From assembly GCA_965644315.1 (NCBI GenBank), contig CBFFRQ010000029.1, positions 62,001-126,000 of the forward strand: a stretch of 64,000 nucleotides of DNA. The letters are read 5' to 3'. Made by a program: the position numbers and the translations under genes. This document shows positions 1 to 10,483 of the stretch, one piece after another. Below the pieces are notes generated by a model that made no database searches, was not told the DNA's origin, and saw only the letters and a list, made by a program, of their open reading frames with translations. Origin of the DNA: Caecitellus pseudoparvulus (lineage: Eukaryota > Bigyra: Bicosoecida). How positions within the stretch are numbered: the first letter of the stretch is position 1; the number at the start of each line of letters is the position of its first letter.

Positions 1-3000
1 CGCAAGGCAAAGACGAGGCTCGTGGCATGCGTGCCGTTGAGCAGACCACCCGAGCCAAGGCTGGCCCCATCTATGTTCATGGAGCTTCTGACAAACGACA
101 TGGGGCTGCCCAGGGCTGCCCCCAGGGCATCGTGGAACTGCACTTGCTTCACCTGGATGTCGTCACTGGAGAACGCCGCGGCGCCGGGAGAGGGGTACCT
201 GCCAGGCAGGAACTTGGGCCGCCCAGAGAGGAAGGGGTCGTTCTCCACTGCGGGACTCTCGTGCAAGGGCAGGAAGGACGGGTTGGCAAATACCTCAGGC
301 ACGACAGCCACAGCCACTGCCGGGTCCACCAGCTCCTCACCAGTGCTGTTGAAACGCAGCTGCGTCTGGATGGCAGCCTGCACAGGCACTGGGAGCGTAG
401 CTGCTGCGCTGTGGGCATCCACAGCTGCGACAGAAGGATTCAGCGGCATCTCGAAATGCAGCCAAGAGTGAAGTGGCATGTGTACATGCTGCACAGCTCC
501 AGGCACGAACGGGGCGATGGCACGGGCGGTGATGTCGAACGATGCGGCCCAATGCGACCTCGCGGACACGACGAGCAGCACGGTGTTAGCGGCTTCCATG
601 CCGTGCCTGAACCAGGTGCGTGCGAGCTGCCCAGCAGCAGCTGCAGTGCTTCCCCCCGCAGGGCGGATGAAATCCAGCTTGTTGTGGGAGGGGAAGCCTT
701 CCGCATGCACTGCGTCTTGCCCCACCCCCTCCGGGCCAGGGGGGCGCAGCTGCACGTCCAGCACCTCGGCATCCGACGTGCCCACGCCAAGCACCTCCAG
801 AGACACAGCGTCGAGAACAGTGACCTCCACAACTGCCCCTGCAGGGTTGTCAGCCTTGCGCCGTCCACCAAGCACGGACTGTGGGAGGTTCTTGCCCAGC
901 TGGCCGGCCACGGGCTGGCTGGACGCTGTGTCTGCCAAGCCCTTTGCCGCAGGCAGGGCACACAGCGTGCGCCACACAGCTTCATCGACTGTGCTGCTGG
1001 AGTGGTTGGCTGACTGTGGAACGTCGAAAGCCGAACGGAATGTTCGCACGAGGTCAGCCATAGCAGGGCTCCAATCTCCGGTCGCATGCACGCGGGCGTC
1101 GCCACCCAGGTACCCGCCCATGGCCGCTTGAAGCATGAGCTGCGCAAGGCGCAGGTCGTCATCGCTCGTAGAATGAGACGCAATGACTGGCCGCCGAGCG
1201 CACACGTCGGGAGTCCGCTGCACAGAGACAGAGAGGCGTCCAGTGCCCGAGGGCAGTCGCACCGCATACACTCTGTGATCGCCCGCGGCAACCGAGCCGC
1301 GTAGTGCCGAGCCAGTCACGGCATAGAGTACTTCTGAACTTGCCACGCGAGCATGGTACGGTCCAGCTGTGGCAGTGCCTGCGCCCCGTCGGGGCTTCAC
1401 ACTGGCTCGGGTGACGGCTGTACGAGAGGCTTCCCCGCAGATGCCGAAGCTGCCAATGTTGGTGGCACCAGGGGGAGCTGCCGCCGCCAACGCAGCTGAA
1501 GCTGCGCAGGGCATGAAGAGGCGCTCCTCCCCCGCTGGCATGTCCATGCTCGCAACGCGCGAGATGCCTGACGAGTCGGTGAAGGAGTACGCCGCCCCTG
1601 CAGGGGTTCTCCAGCGGGCACTTGACACGGCGCCGCTGCTCGCAGGGTGCTGAGTGTCTTGTGATGCCGCAGCAAGGGTGAGGCCAGCGTCAGTCATGGC
1701 CCACGCAAGGTCCACGTCCGCTGCGGCAACGCCAGGCAGGTCGTCAGCAGGCAGGGAAGCAGCGAAATAGCCCACAGCCCGGGAGCCAGCCAGGGACAGG
1801 AGAGCAGCACGCTGTGGCACGTCCCCGCTTGCGGGAGTGAAGGTACCTTCCACCTCTGCCGCGCTGCCCAGGGCAGGAAGCACTGCGACTCCACCCCGGA
1901 CGACGAACTGGCACAGGCTGGTGCCCGACGCTGCCACATTGCTTGCCACGAGGCCAGCAGCGGCAGCCGCGCCTGCTGCACACCTGACAGTAACGAACAT
2001 GGATCCCTCTGCGTTCAGCGCTGCTTGGCGGAGGAGCGCATAGTGAGAGTCGTCCATCACACCGTCCAAGAATGCCGAGGAGGGCGTGTACGAAGCGACT
2101 GGGAAAGGCGCCGCCAAGCCATGTGACACAGCCACATCGTTGCTGCTGGAGCTGGGCTGGGGGTCACTGGCCGACAAGAAGAGGTCAACAGCACCCAACA
2201 CATTTGATCCGCCTGCATCCCGCACGGAATCCACGCTGACGTCCAAGGTTGCGGCAGTCAGGGGGACGGGGATGCGGAACGTCACAGAGTCGCTCTCGGC
2301 CAGGGTGAAGGTTGTGTCACGTCCTGGGGGGAGTTGTCCGGCGCCCCCTGCAGACCCTGCAGCCTTGCCTTGCAGCGGGGCAACATCAGTCTTGTAGGTG
2401 AGAATCTCTGAGCCAGAGGCTGATGAAGTGGGTGTGAATGGGATCTGCCAGTCGATGGACAGGGAGCCATCAGCCTGCTGAGTGCAGGTGCTGGGCGCGG
2501 ACACAGCAGCACAATGGATGGGCAGCGGCGGCACTGCAATGAGGCCGAGAACAGCCCCCGAGGCAGACTGCACCTCTAAGAGCACGTCGGGTGCCTCACG
2601 CGGGACACCGCCGATAAAAGGGCTGCTTGCGCCGACGTCGACGCTGGCAGCGAAAGAAAACTGCCCTGCTGCAGGCTGAGGGGACCCAGCTGCCTCGAGC
2701 AACGACACCTCGCCTGAGGCCCCAGCTGCCGCTGCAGCACCGTCACCCCACAGCGGTGCAGCCCATGCAGGCCGCTGCGTCGTGTGGGTCAGTACACGCA
2801 CGCTGGGGGTTCCGTGATCCGCATGCAGGCCCTGCACCGCACGAGGAGCAACGGTCAGGCCAACCGTTTCGGGCGCCAGCTGACCCGGCCGAGCACTGCC
2901 TGCCGCAAGAACGCCAGGCAGCTCCCTGCACCGGTCAGCCAGGGTGTTGTGGCGCTCCAGGTGATACATGAGCGTGTAGCCAGGCAGCCTGTCGTTCACC

Positions 3001-4841
3001 AAGCGAGGCAGCTCAGAGTCAATGTTGGCGTGTGCTCCTGAGGGTGACGACACAGCATACCTAAATGCGCTGCCTTCGGGGGACATGTCCTGGGGTGCTA
3101 CGCGTTGGCCAGCAACTTGGAAGTCGTTGAACTGCAGGGAAGCCAGGTCAGCAAGGTCCTCCGGCCACAGTGCTTCGTCCCGCACCCAAGTCACGCCAGC
3201 CAGGGAGAAGCGAGACCGCTCCCGCACCTGCAGTGGCGCAAGCCCTGCGGAGACCGCGCCGTTGTGGTCCGGGGCTGAGCATGCGCCCGTCGGGTCAGGG
3301 GAGGTGGAGGTCGTGGTGAGAGTGGGCACAACCCAGCTTGCCATGGGCAAGACTTCCCCCATCACCACACGCATGCCCATGGCAAGCTGTGCTGTGACCT
3401 CTGCGTCCCCTCCAGACGTGACGCCGGAGAAGTCAGCAGGGCTCGTTACCCAATCGCCAGTGCGGCGGGCTGACCGCACATGGGCCAGGCGCTCAGCAGC
3501 AGGGCGGGAAGCGTCGTATGTGAAGCCTTGTGTGACGACGTAGCTGCTGCGCACTGAAGGGGTGAGGAGGGACCCCCCTACAACAGCTGCAGCCTGCACT
3601 GCCAGCATGACGTTGGCATCTACGCTGAAGCGCACGGGAATTCCGCCCACGTGCAAGATGCGGTCAAACACCGGCTGCCAATCCTGTCCGGTCGCAACAG
3701 GGAGAATGGTCTGGGTGCGGGACACTCGGTATGGGGAGGCCCAGTCGGACAGGCGCCACTGCATGCCAAAGCCGAACTCGGTGGTGGCACGGAAGTCTGC
3801 CCGGTGCACCTCTCCCCATGCGGTGACTACCTCGTAGTTCACGGTGCGCTTCATGTACCCATGGCAACCGACACAGTCCACACCCCCCGCCACTGCAGTG
3901 GGCAGGCTGCACGGCTGCACTCGCTCCAGGGCAGGGGAGCAAGTCCGGTCACGCCAGACTTGGGATGCGCCAGCGCCAGACAGGGGTGTGCCTGCTTGCG
4001 GCGCGAGGTTCACGTCAGCGCCTGGGGTGGGTGCCTGGGCTCCAAAGTCGTAGTTGAAGCCCATCTGGGACATCGTCATCTCGCCGTCCAGGCCCCAAGC
4101 CAGAGATCGACCACGGTTGTGGCTGTGGGGGTGCTCCAGTGGCACTTCGCTGGCAGCGTACGACAGCGTGATGCGGGCTGCGAAGGTGGAGGACACAGGG
4201 GGCATTCGTGACAACGGCCAGCAGGATCAGAGGTGGAGGCAGGTCAGAGGGGGGGCTTCTCAAGTGGAAGGGGGCGCAATGCAGGGGCGTTTGCAGGTTG
4301 CGTGCGAGCTGCACTGCAGCAGGCACGACGCCAACGCCCCTGCCTTTCCACGTGGCCACGGGCCAAGTCACTCACAGTGTTCAAACAGGTGTGAGGCATT
4401 GACAACATCGAACGTGACGTCGAATGCCTTGACGCCTCCGTCTGCTGCTGAGTCGGGTGCGAGGGTTGGCGTTGCCTTCCGCACTCGAAGGTACCACGGC
4501 GCCGTCTGCAACGCCGAGCAGCCAGTGACGGGGGAAGCCGATGCGAGGAATGATTCTGTTTCACTGTCTGTCAGGAGAGTCTGCACTCTGGCTGGCGCCT
4601 CGGCGCTGATTTCCAGCTGCAGAGAATCCGCTTCACACGAAGCTTGCACTCCTTGCACTCCACCCAGGACGAGGACACCCGCCCGGGGCAGCGCCTCGTA
4701 GTCAACTTGCAGCTCACCACCATGCCGGTCCAAGTGGGACAGCTTCCTGGACAGCGTGCCCTGCGCAGAAACTGTCTGCAGGAGGGCGAGGGAAGCAACT
4801 GCGGCGATGCACCACCGACGGCACGGTCGGAAGGAAGCCAT
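1..4841 (-). CDS. Large secreted protein of unknown family (partial, 3' end outside window)
   Basis: Two exons: 4841-4376 and 4177 down to the window edge, about 1,390 codons with no stop. The intron 4375-4178 has a GTGAGT donor and a TTCGCAG acceptor and the phases match. The upstream in-frame codon at 4919 is GTG, so I start at the ATG at 4841. Residues 1-27 look like a signal peptide (two Arg, a hydrophobic run, VSA-QG cleavage). The remainder is rich in Ser, Thr, Ala, Gly and Val, has scattered cysteines and several N-glycosylation sequons, and no membrane span inside the window. Stretches near the far end (for example 1290-1200, and around 500) faintly resemble the beta-sandwich PPC repeats of the gene at 54495. 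I do not recognise the family. A secreted or surface role is inferred from the signal peptide. It is divergently paired with the amidotransferase gene at 5210. Confidence 0.75.
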
Positions 4842-5209
4842 GGCTGGCCTTGCACTTCGTGGCAGGCAGCTCAGGCGGAGTCGATCGCAGCCCAAAACAC
4901 TGGGGCGCGAAGAAGCCACTGAGGAGGCTAGGTGGGGAGGAGTTTGTCGCCGCCCTAATGTTGCCAGGCTTCCTGATCAACGCGGGCGAACTCCGGGGGG
5001 CTGCCAGCCCTCACAACTGCTTCTTACCGCAGTGACACCTCCGGCGTTGAAGCAGACAGGGCAGAGACTCGCACGGTGTGGCCAAAACAGAAAACTTGTT
5101 TGGCTTGGCTCTCGCGGGCCCACGAGCCCGCTGTCCCCTAGCGCACTGCCGCCTGCTTGTCACACCTCTTCTGTCGCAGCAGCGTCGCCGTGCCTCGCCT
5201 GTCTCAGGC
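4842..5209. promoter_or_regulatory. Divergent intergenic region, probable shared promoter
   Basis: About 370 bases lie between the start codons of the minus-strand secreted protein and the plus-strand amidotransferase. There is no supported gene. A short GC-rich inverted repeat lies at 5114-5131 (6-base arms GCGGGC and GCCCGC with a 6-base loop). I see no TATA box. The promoter function is inferred only from the head-to-head arrangement. Confidence 0.35.
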
Positions 5210-6579
5210 ATGTGTCGCCTGCTCGTTTTCAAGTCCAAGTCAAAGAAGGGCAGCGTGTACCTTTCCGACCTCATCCTCCGCCCATCGCATGGGATCATTA
5301 CACAGTCCTACGGCTGCACTGAGCGGTACACGGCCGGAGCAGGCACGTGGTATCGCGTGTCGATGGGCGTTTCGCGAATGAAACGCAACCCCGCACCTCG
5401 CACGCTCCCCGCAGTCCCGCCGCACCTGAATGCGGACGGCTTCGGCATCGGATGGTACATTGATGATGCAGAGGAAGATGCCGCCCCGCCAGCACAGTGC
5501 GAGCAGGCTGCTGTCGCCACTGCCCCAGGAAAAGGTGTGTGTCTGAGTTGGGTGCTCACGCTGGTCTTTCGCCCACAGCGCAGCGGCCCCGCGCAGGCAC
5601 GCTCCCTCGCTCCAAGACGCCTGGAGTGTACACCAATATCGCCCCAGCGTGGAACGACAGCAATCTGTTCAACCTCTCGGAGAAGATCAGGTCAAGCTGC
5701 ATCTTTGCCCACGTGCGGGCGGCGTCTCTGGGCTCACCAGTGACCACTGTGAACTGCCACCCGTTCGCAGCAGCACAGTACATGTTCATGCACAATGGCT
5801 TCTTGTGTGGCTTTGACCGCCTGCGCAAGCAGCTTGTGCAGGCCATCGACGACTCCGTGTTCCACCATGTGCAAGGCACGTCTGACTCCTCCCACTGCTT
5901 CGGACTCTTCCTCACAGAGGTGTTGAAGGAGGGCCCCCTGTCGAGCAGCCTGTCGCCTCTGCAGCTGCAAGGGGCAATGAGCCGCACCCTGGCGCGGTTA
6001 GAGGACATGTGTGCGGCGAACGGTGTGGAGGATGGCTCCATGCTCAATTTCTGCGTGACTGACGGCGCCACAGTGCTGGCCACGAAGCACGTCATCGGCA
6101 AAGGGCCCGCAGCCAGCCTGTACTTGGCCTGTGGCTCAGGGTGGGAGGCAGACGACGAAGAAGAAGGGGTCTTCCGCATGGCGCGCCGAGACCGCCGGGA
6201 GGAGGTCGTCATCGTCGCCTCTGAGCGACTGACTGCGGAGGCGGAGGATTGGATCTCCCTGCCCCGCAACCACATGGTGGTGGTGACGGAAGCCTTGAAT
6301 GTGCTCATGGTGCCGACGTCGCAGCAGGCCATGCAGGATGCCCTGCAAGGTGCTGGTCAGGCGGTGTTGGTCGCGCCAACCTCCCATGAGGTGGACCCGG
6401 GCATGGCTTTGGAGGACGCTTCTGTGTCGGCGGCAGAGGCGGGCAGCGAGCACCCCGCCTCGGCAGTGCAGGCTGGCCTGATGCCCCTGGACAGCTCAAC
6501 TGCGTGGTTCTGGGGTAGCCAGCACGAGGCGAGTGCCAGCCAAGGGGCGCAACCTCGCAGTTCAGAAGCACCTGCCTGA
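5210..6579 (+). CDS. Dug3/EgtC-type class II glutamine amidotransferase
   Basis: Two exons, 5210-5534 and 5579-6579, joined in phase 1 (donor GTGTGT, acceptor CCCACAG), give 441 residues. The protein begins MCRLLVFKSK, so removal of Met exposes Cys2, the N-terminal nucleophile of the Ntn-hydrolase amidotransferase fold. Family landmarks follow: a RPSHGIITQSYG segment, NADGFGIGWY at residues 74-83, the PGVYTNIAPAWND segment, FAHVRAAS, and CHPF with MHNGFL. In fungi Dug3 is the amidotransferase subunit of the Dug2-Dug3 complex that degrades glutathione in the cytosol; related proteins act in ergothioneine synthesis. Between the N-terminal block and NADGFG there are about 30 extra residues that I could not remove with a phase-compatible intron. 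The C-terminal 60 residues are low complexity. Family assignment is firm; the physiological substrate is inferred. Confidence 0.9.
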
Positions 6580-6870
6580 GGGGCGGCTTGGCTGCTCGGG
6601 AGACTGCATGTATGGCGCAAGCGCCGCGTGAGGCGAGGCCGCAGACTGTGAGCGAGCAAATCATAAGGCATGGGCAACTCAATGCATGCACCCTCTGCGG
6701 GACAGGGCGCATGGCCACCCTGAGCCGGGTGCAGAGGTTGCTTTGCACAGAGACTGCGCGTTTGAACCGGCGGGTGAAGGAGTGCCTTGCCCAGGTGGTC
6801 GCCCCTGCACTGCCACGGTACGGCTCGGCGAGCAGGCCAGTGTGGACCTTGTTTCGGATTGTGGGCAACC

Positions 6871-9800
6871 ATGAGGATAATGGAACTTGCGTGGCTGAGG
6901 CACGACAGCATGGGTGAGAGCGGCGTCCCCCCTGCACCGCAACCCAGCGCCAGCTGCAGGCACCTCACGAGACCCGCGGTGCAGGCGAAGGTTTGGGACG
7001 GCAGCCCTCCATCACGTCCATTGACATGCACCCAGATTCGTCCCGGGTAGCAAGCACCGGGGAAGGTGCGCAGAGGCGCATTTGCGACGTGGGCAGGCCT
7101 CGCAGTGTGCTGCACGTGCGGTATTTGAATGCCCTGCCCCACAGACTCCTGTGTGAGGCTTTGGTCCACACTGCACATCCAGGAGGTGGTGCAAGACGAC
7201 AGAGAAGCAGCCTCTGCATCTAGTGACTCTGAGGATGAAGAGGAGCCCAGCCCCCTGCTGCAGGTTCTGTCGTTGAAGAAGGCCGAGGGAGGCGGTGGCT
7301 CTGTGGTGGGGAACTGTGTGAGGTGGAGCCCAGATGGGCGCCTGCTCGCAGCCGCTACCGAGAACGGCGTCGTGTTCATATGGTCAGGCCTTCCGACAAA
7401 CTCCCCTTCCACGGCACGTGAGCACTGGACCTTGCTTTGCGAAGTGGCCTTGTGCACGGGCACCAGCATCACCGACTTGGCCTGGGCTCCAGATGGCAGC
7501 CAGCTTGCTGCAGCCTGCGTCGACTGCATTGTGCGCCTGGTCGAGTTCAAAGTCGGAGAAGGGCACGATCAGCAAGTGTCAGTGGGGGCAGAGCTCCATG
7601 GGCACACAGAGCCGGTGCGGGGCGTGGCGTGGGACCCTGTGGGGCTGTTCTTGACGTCGCAGGGCGCCGACCACAGGGCCATCACGTGGGCCATTGCAGA
7701 CGGATCACTGGCTCCCCGCAGCGTCCTGCAGTCGCCCTTCTCCCCTGGCTCTGCTTGCGCGCCCTCCATGCGCTGCAGCTGGGATGCCGCTGGTACAACC
7801 GTCGCAGCTGCGTCTGGATACACCGCCCCGCGCTTCACAGTGCCGATCCTGCTGCCCCCCAGCGGCAGCTCGCAGGCAGAAGTGGACTTGTCCAAGCCTG
7901 GAGATGCTGGGGCATCAGTGAGCGCCACCATGGTGGGCCACATGGGCACTGTGTGTGCGGTCAGGTGCCCGCCGTACATGCTGCAGCGCACGGCTACCAG
8001 CGTGCCACTCAACGCCTTTGCGTCAGGAGACACGCTGGGAACGGTAGCAGTCACCATCTCCGACAAATCGAAGCCCTTGGCGGTGGTTGCGCTGCCAGCT
8101 GTCCCTGGGCTGCCTGGTCGTGTCACGGACTTTGCATGGGGGTGGGAGCCCATGTCGGCAGCGGGTGTGTCGGACGCCCCGCACAGGGAGCACGTGCTGC
8201 TGGCTGCGACAGAGCACGGCGTCGTGTACGCGCTCTTCTTTGAAGAAGGCGAGCTCGGGCAGGAGTGCCAGCTACCTGTATTGCAGGAGCTCGCCACCAC
8301 TGCGCGCAGGGCACCGCGGCCCGCTGCGTCGCTAGTCGCACGGCGCAGGCAGCAGCGCCTGGCCAATGCCCGGAGCCGCCTGGACGCCAAGGCGCTGAGC
8401 GCGCCCCAGTCCCGGTCCGCCACCCCCCCACCGGCAAACCCCCTCCCCATCCAGGGGCCACCCAGTGTCGCTGCAGGGCAGGCTATAGCAAGCACTGGGC
8501 AGCGCAAGCGCATTTCAACGGTGCACGTGCCGAGCCCCCAGGTGACGCTTGTTCCGAGGCGCATCCAGTCAGACGCCAAGCGTCCCCGGCTTTCGCTCGG
8601 AGGTAGCCCTGGAGCTGGGCAGGCCTCGGCCCCTGCTGCAAGAGGAGCCTTGCCGCCTGTCGCGCCGACCGGGAGGCCACCAAGCCAGAGCCCAAAGTCT
8701 GCGGGGTCTGCCATGCTCCGCATGCAGCAGCCGCTGCAGGCGTCCAAACCTGCCACCATAGTGTCTAGCCAACGGCCTTCCGTTGCATCAGCTGGAGGCG
8801 GCGCGACCAGGTCATCAGCTGCCTTGCCTGCCGCTCCGCCGCTGCCTGGGGGCGTGTCTCTTCTCAGCGCGGCTGGCGCACCCGTCGCCATCAACACTGC
8901 AATGCTCGCCACTGAGTCTGCAGCGGTGGAGTCCATTCGTAGTGGTCAGGCTTCCTCGAGTGGGACATTTCCACTGGCATCCGCACCGCTGCAAGACACA
9001 GTCATGCTGGACGCAGGCCCCATACTGGGCGACGAAGCCCGGGGGCTCTTTGTGTTCCAACTGCGTCGAACTGGCGCCGAGTGTGCCGAAGCTGCCACAT
9101 TCGTTGACTTCATTGCCTCGGGTAGCATTCAGTGGACCAGTGCCGTGCCAGGGCATTGCACCTGCGTGTCTGGCGCAGCTTTAGGCCCCACAGCTCCCTG
9201 CGTCGCCATAGGCACCCACTCGGGGGACTTTCACATTCTAGACCACCAAGGAGCCCTGCTTGCGCCGTCAATGGTCCTTGGGAACCCAATCGTTGCAGTG
9301 AAGGCCTGCTCTGCACTCCCAAGCTCGTCAGGTGCCACGGCAGCCTTCACCGCAGTCACCGCCGATGGGCTCGCCCGGGTTTGGCGCCTTCGGAAAGCTG
9401 GCCCCACGGACTGGCCAGCATTGCAACACGAGGCGAGCATCAGCCTGGTCGACCCCATCTTGCACATTGCACGCGAGGGAGGAACGTGTGCCCTGACGCA
9501 GGTCGAGCTGGTGGCCTCGCTCGGCACGACGGAGGTGGAGCAGCCACGCTGGACCATGCAAGTTCGCTTGTCCAAGCTGTCGCCGTCGGACACGAGCAAG
9601 GACCAGTCTCGGGTGCTGTCCTTCTGCCCACGGGCACGGGCATGGTCCAGGCGCCAGGTGCCACTTGGCGCGACGCACGCGTCCCCCTCGGATGCAAACC
9701 ACGCCGCACCCAGCAGCGTGGCAGGTCGCCTGTTTCGGATTCCAAAGGTTGCCACAGACTCGCAACCTGGGGGTGGTGCGCGTCAACTCCCTGCTGTACC

Positions 9801-10422
9801 CCCCCTGACAATGCCCTTACTTGCTGTGCAGGCCTCGGAGCAAGATTTGGCACTGTCCCGGTCAGGTACGTTGGAGCAGTGGTGTCAAGCGGAGCGTGCC
9901 CTCGTGGACTTGACGGCTTCCTTGGCGGTGCACAGTGGCGTGTCGCCAGAGTGCAGGGGCGGCCTGCTATCCGCACTGCAGCACCAGCTTCACCGTGCAG
10001 GCCAGCAGGCGGCTACCAGTGCGCCTGACACCTCCGCTCGCCTGCTGCAGCACGTGCTCCAGCACTTGCTGCCGGTGGTGAGGGGCCATGCTGCAACCGC
10101 CCAAGGCCCAGCGGGGCAAGGGGGTGATGCACCTGTCCTAGCAGGTTCCGAAGGCATTGCTGAGCTGTTTGGTGGCGGCAGCTCCAGTGCAGGGCCAACA
10201 TCGGCTTCCGCACAGGGGCAAGCGGGAGGGCTTGGCGCGTTCAGACCCTTCCCCACCCTGGCGGCCCTGTGGGACGAGGCGGGGGCCGCTGTGAGCACAG
10301 GGTCAGGCGCAGCTGCGTTGGAGGCAGTGGGGGGCCTCAGCCACGTTGCGCAGCAAATGCGCGGCATGTGCACAGCCGTTGAGCAATGGTTGAAAGGAGG
10401 CCACACGCCTTTACAAAGCTGA
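6871..10422 (+). CDS. HIRA: HIRA-type histone H3.3 chaperone (WD40 and Hira domains)
   Basis: Exons 6871-6913, 6985-7065 and 7145-10422 join in phase and give 1,133 residues; a second ATG at 6880 is an equally good start. The N-terminus shows the family's first WD blade (PSITSIDMHPDSSRVASTG), then an acidic Ser/Asp/Glu insertion, then NCVRWSPDGRLLAAA and further WD repeats up to about residue 400. A basic segment at 8503-8530 (QRKRISTVHV) resembles the HIRA B motif that binds ASF1. After a disordered linker, the C-terminal Hira domain is visible from about 9030 (VDFIASGSIQW, CVAIGTHSGDFHI, LARVWRL). HIRA with its partners deposits H3.3-H4 in chromatin independently of replication. Both introns lie within the first 50 codons; the rest is one 3.3-kb exon. 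It ends 61 bases from the convergent gene at 10484. Confidence 0.9.
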
Positions 10423-10483
10423 CAGGTCGCTCAGAGGGGTGGGGGCACGTTGCCGTGCAGCTGACCTGCGTGGAGCAGCACAA

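Noticed and set aside
27-2971. Plus-strand open frames across 1-4800 (up to 328 codons)
   Set aside because: They lie opposite one continuous minus-strand frame that has a signal peptide and correct splice sites; their composition is that of shadow frames in GC-rich DNA.
5114-5131. GC-rich inverted repeat in the divergent promoter
   Set aside because: Six-base arms are short and expected by chance in DNA this rich in G and C; noted only in the feature entry.
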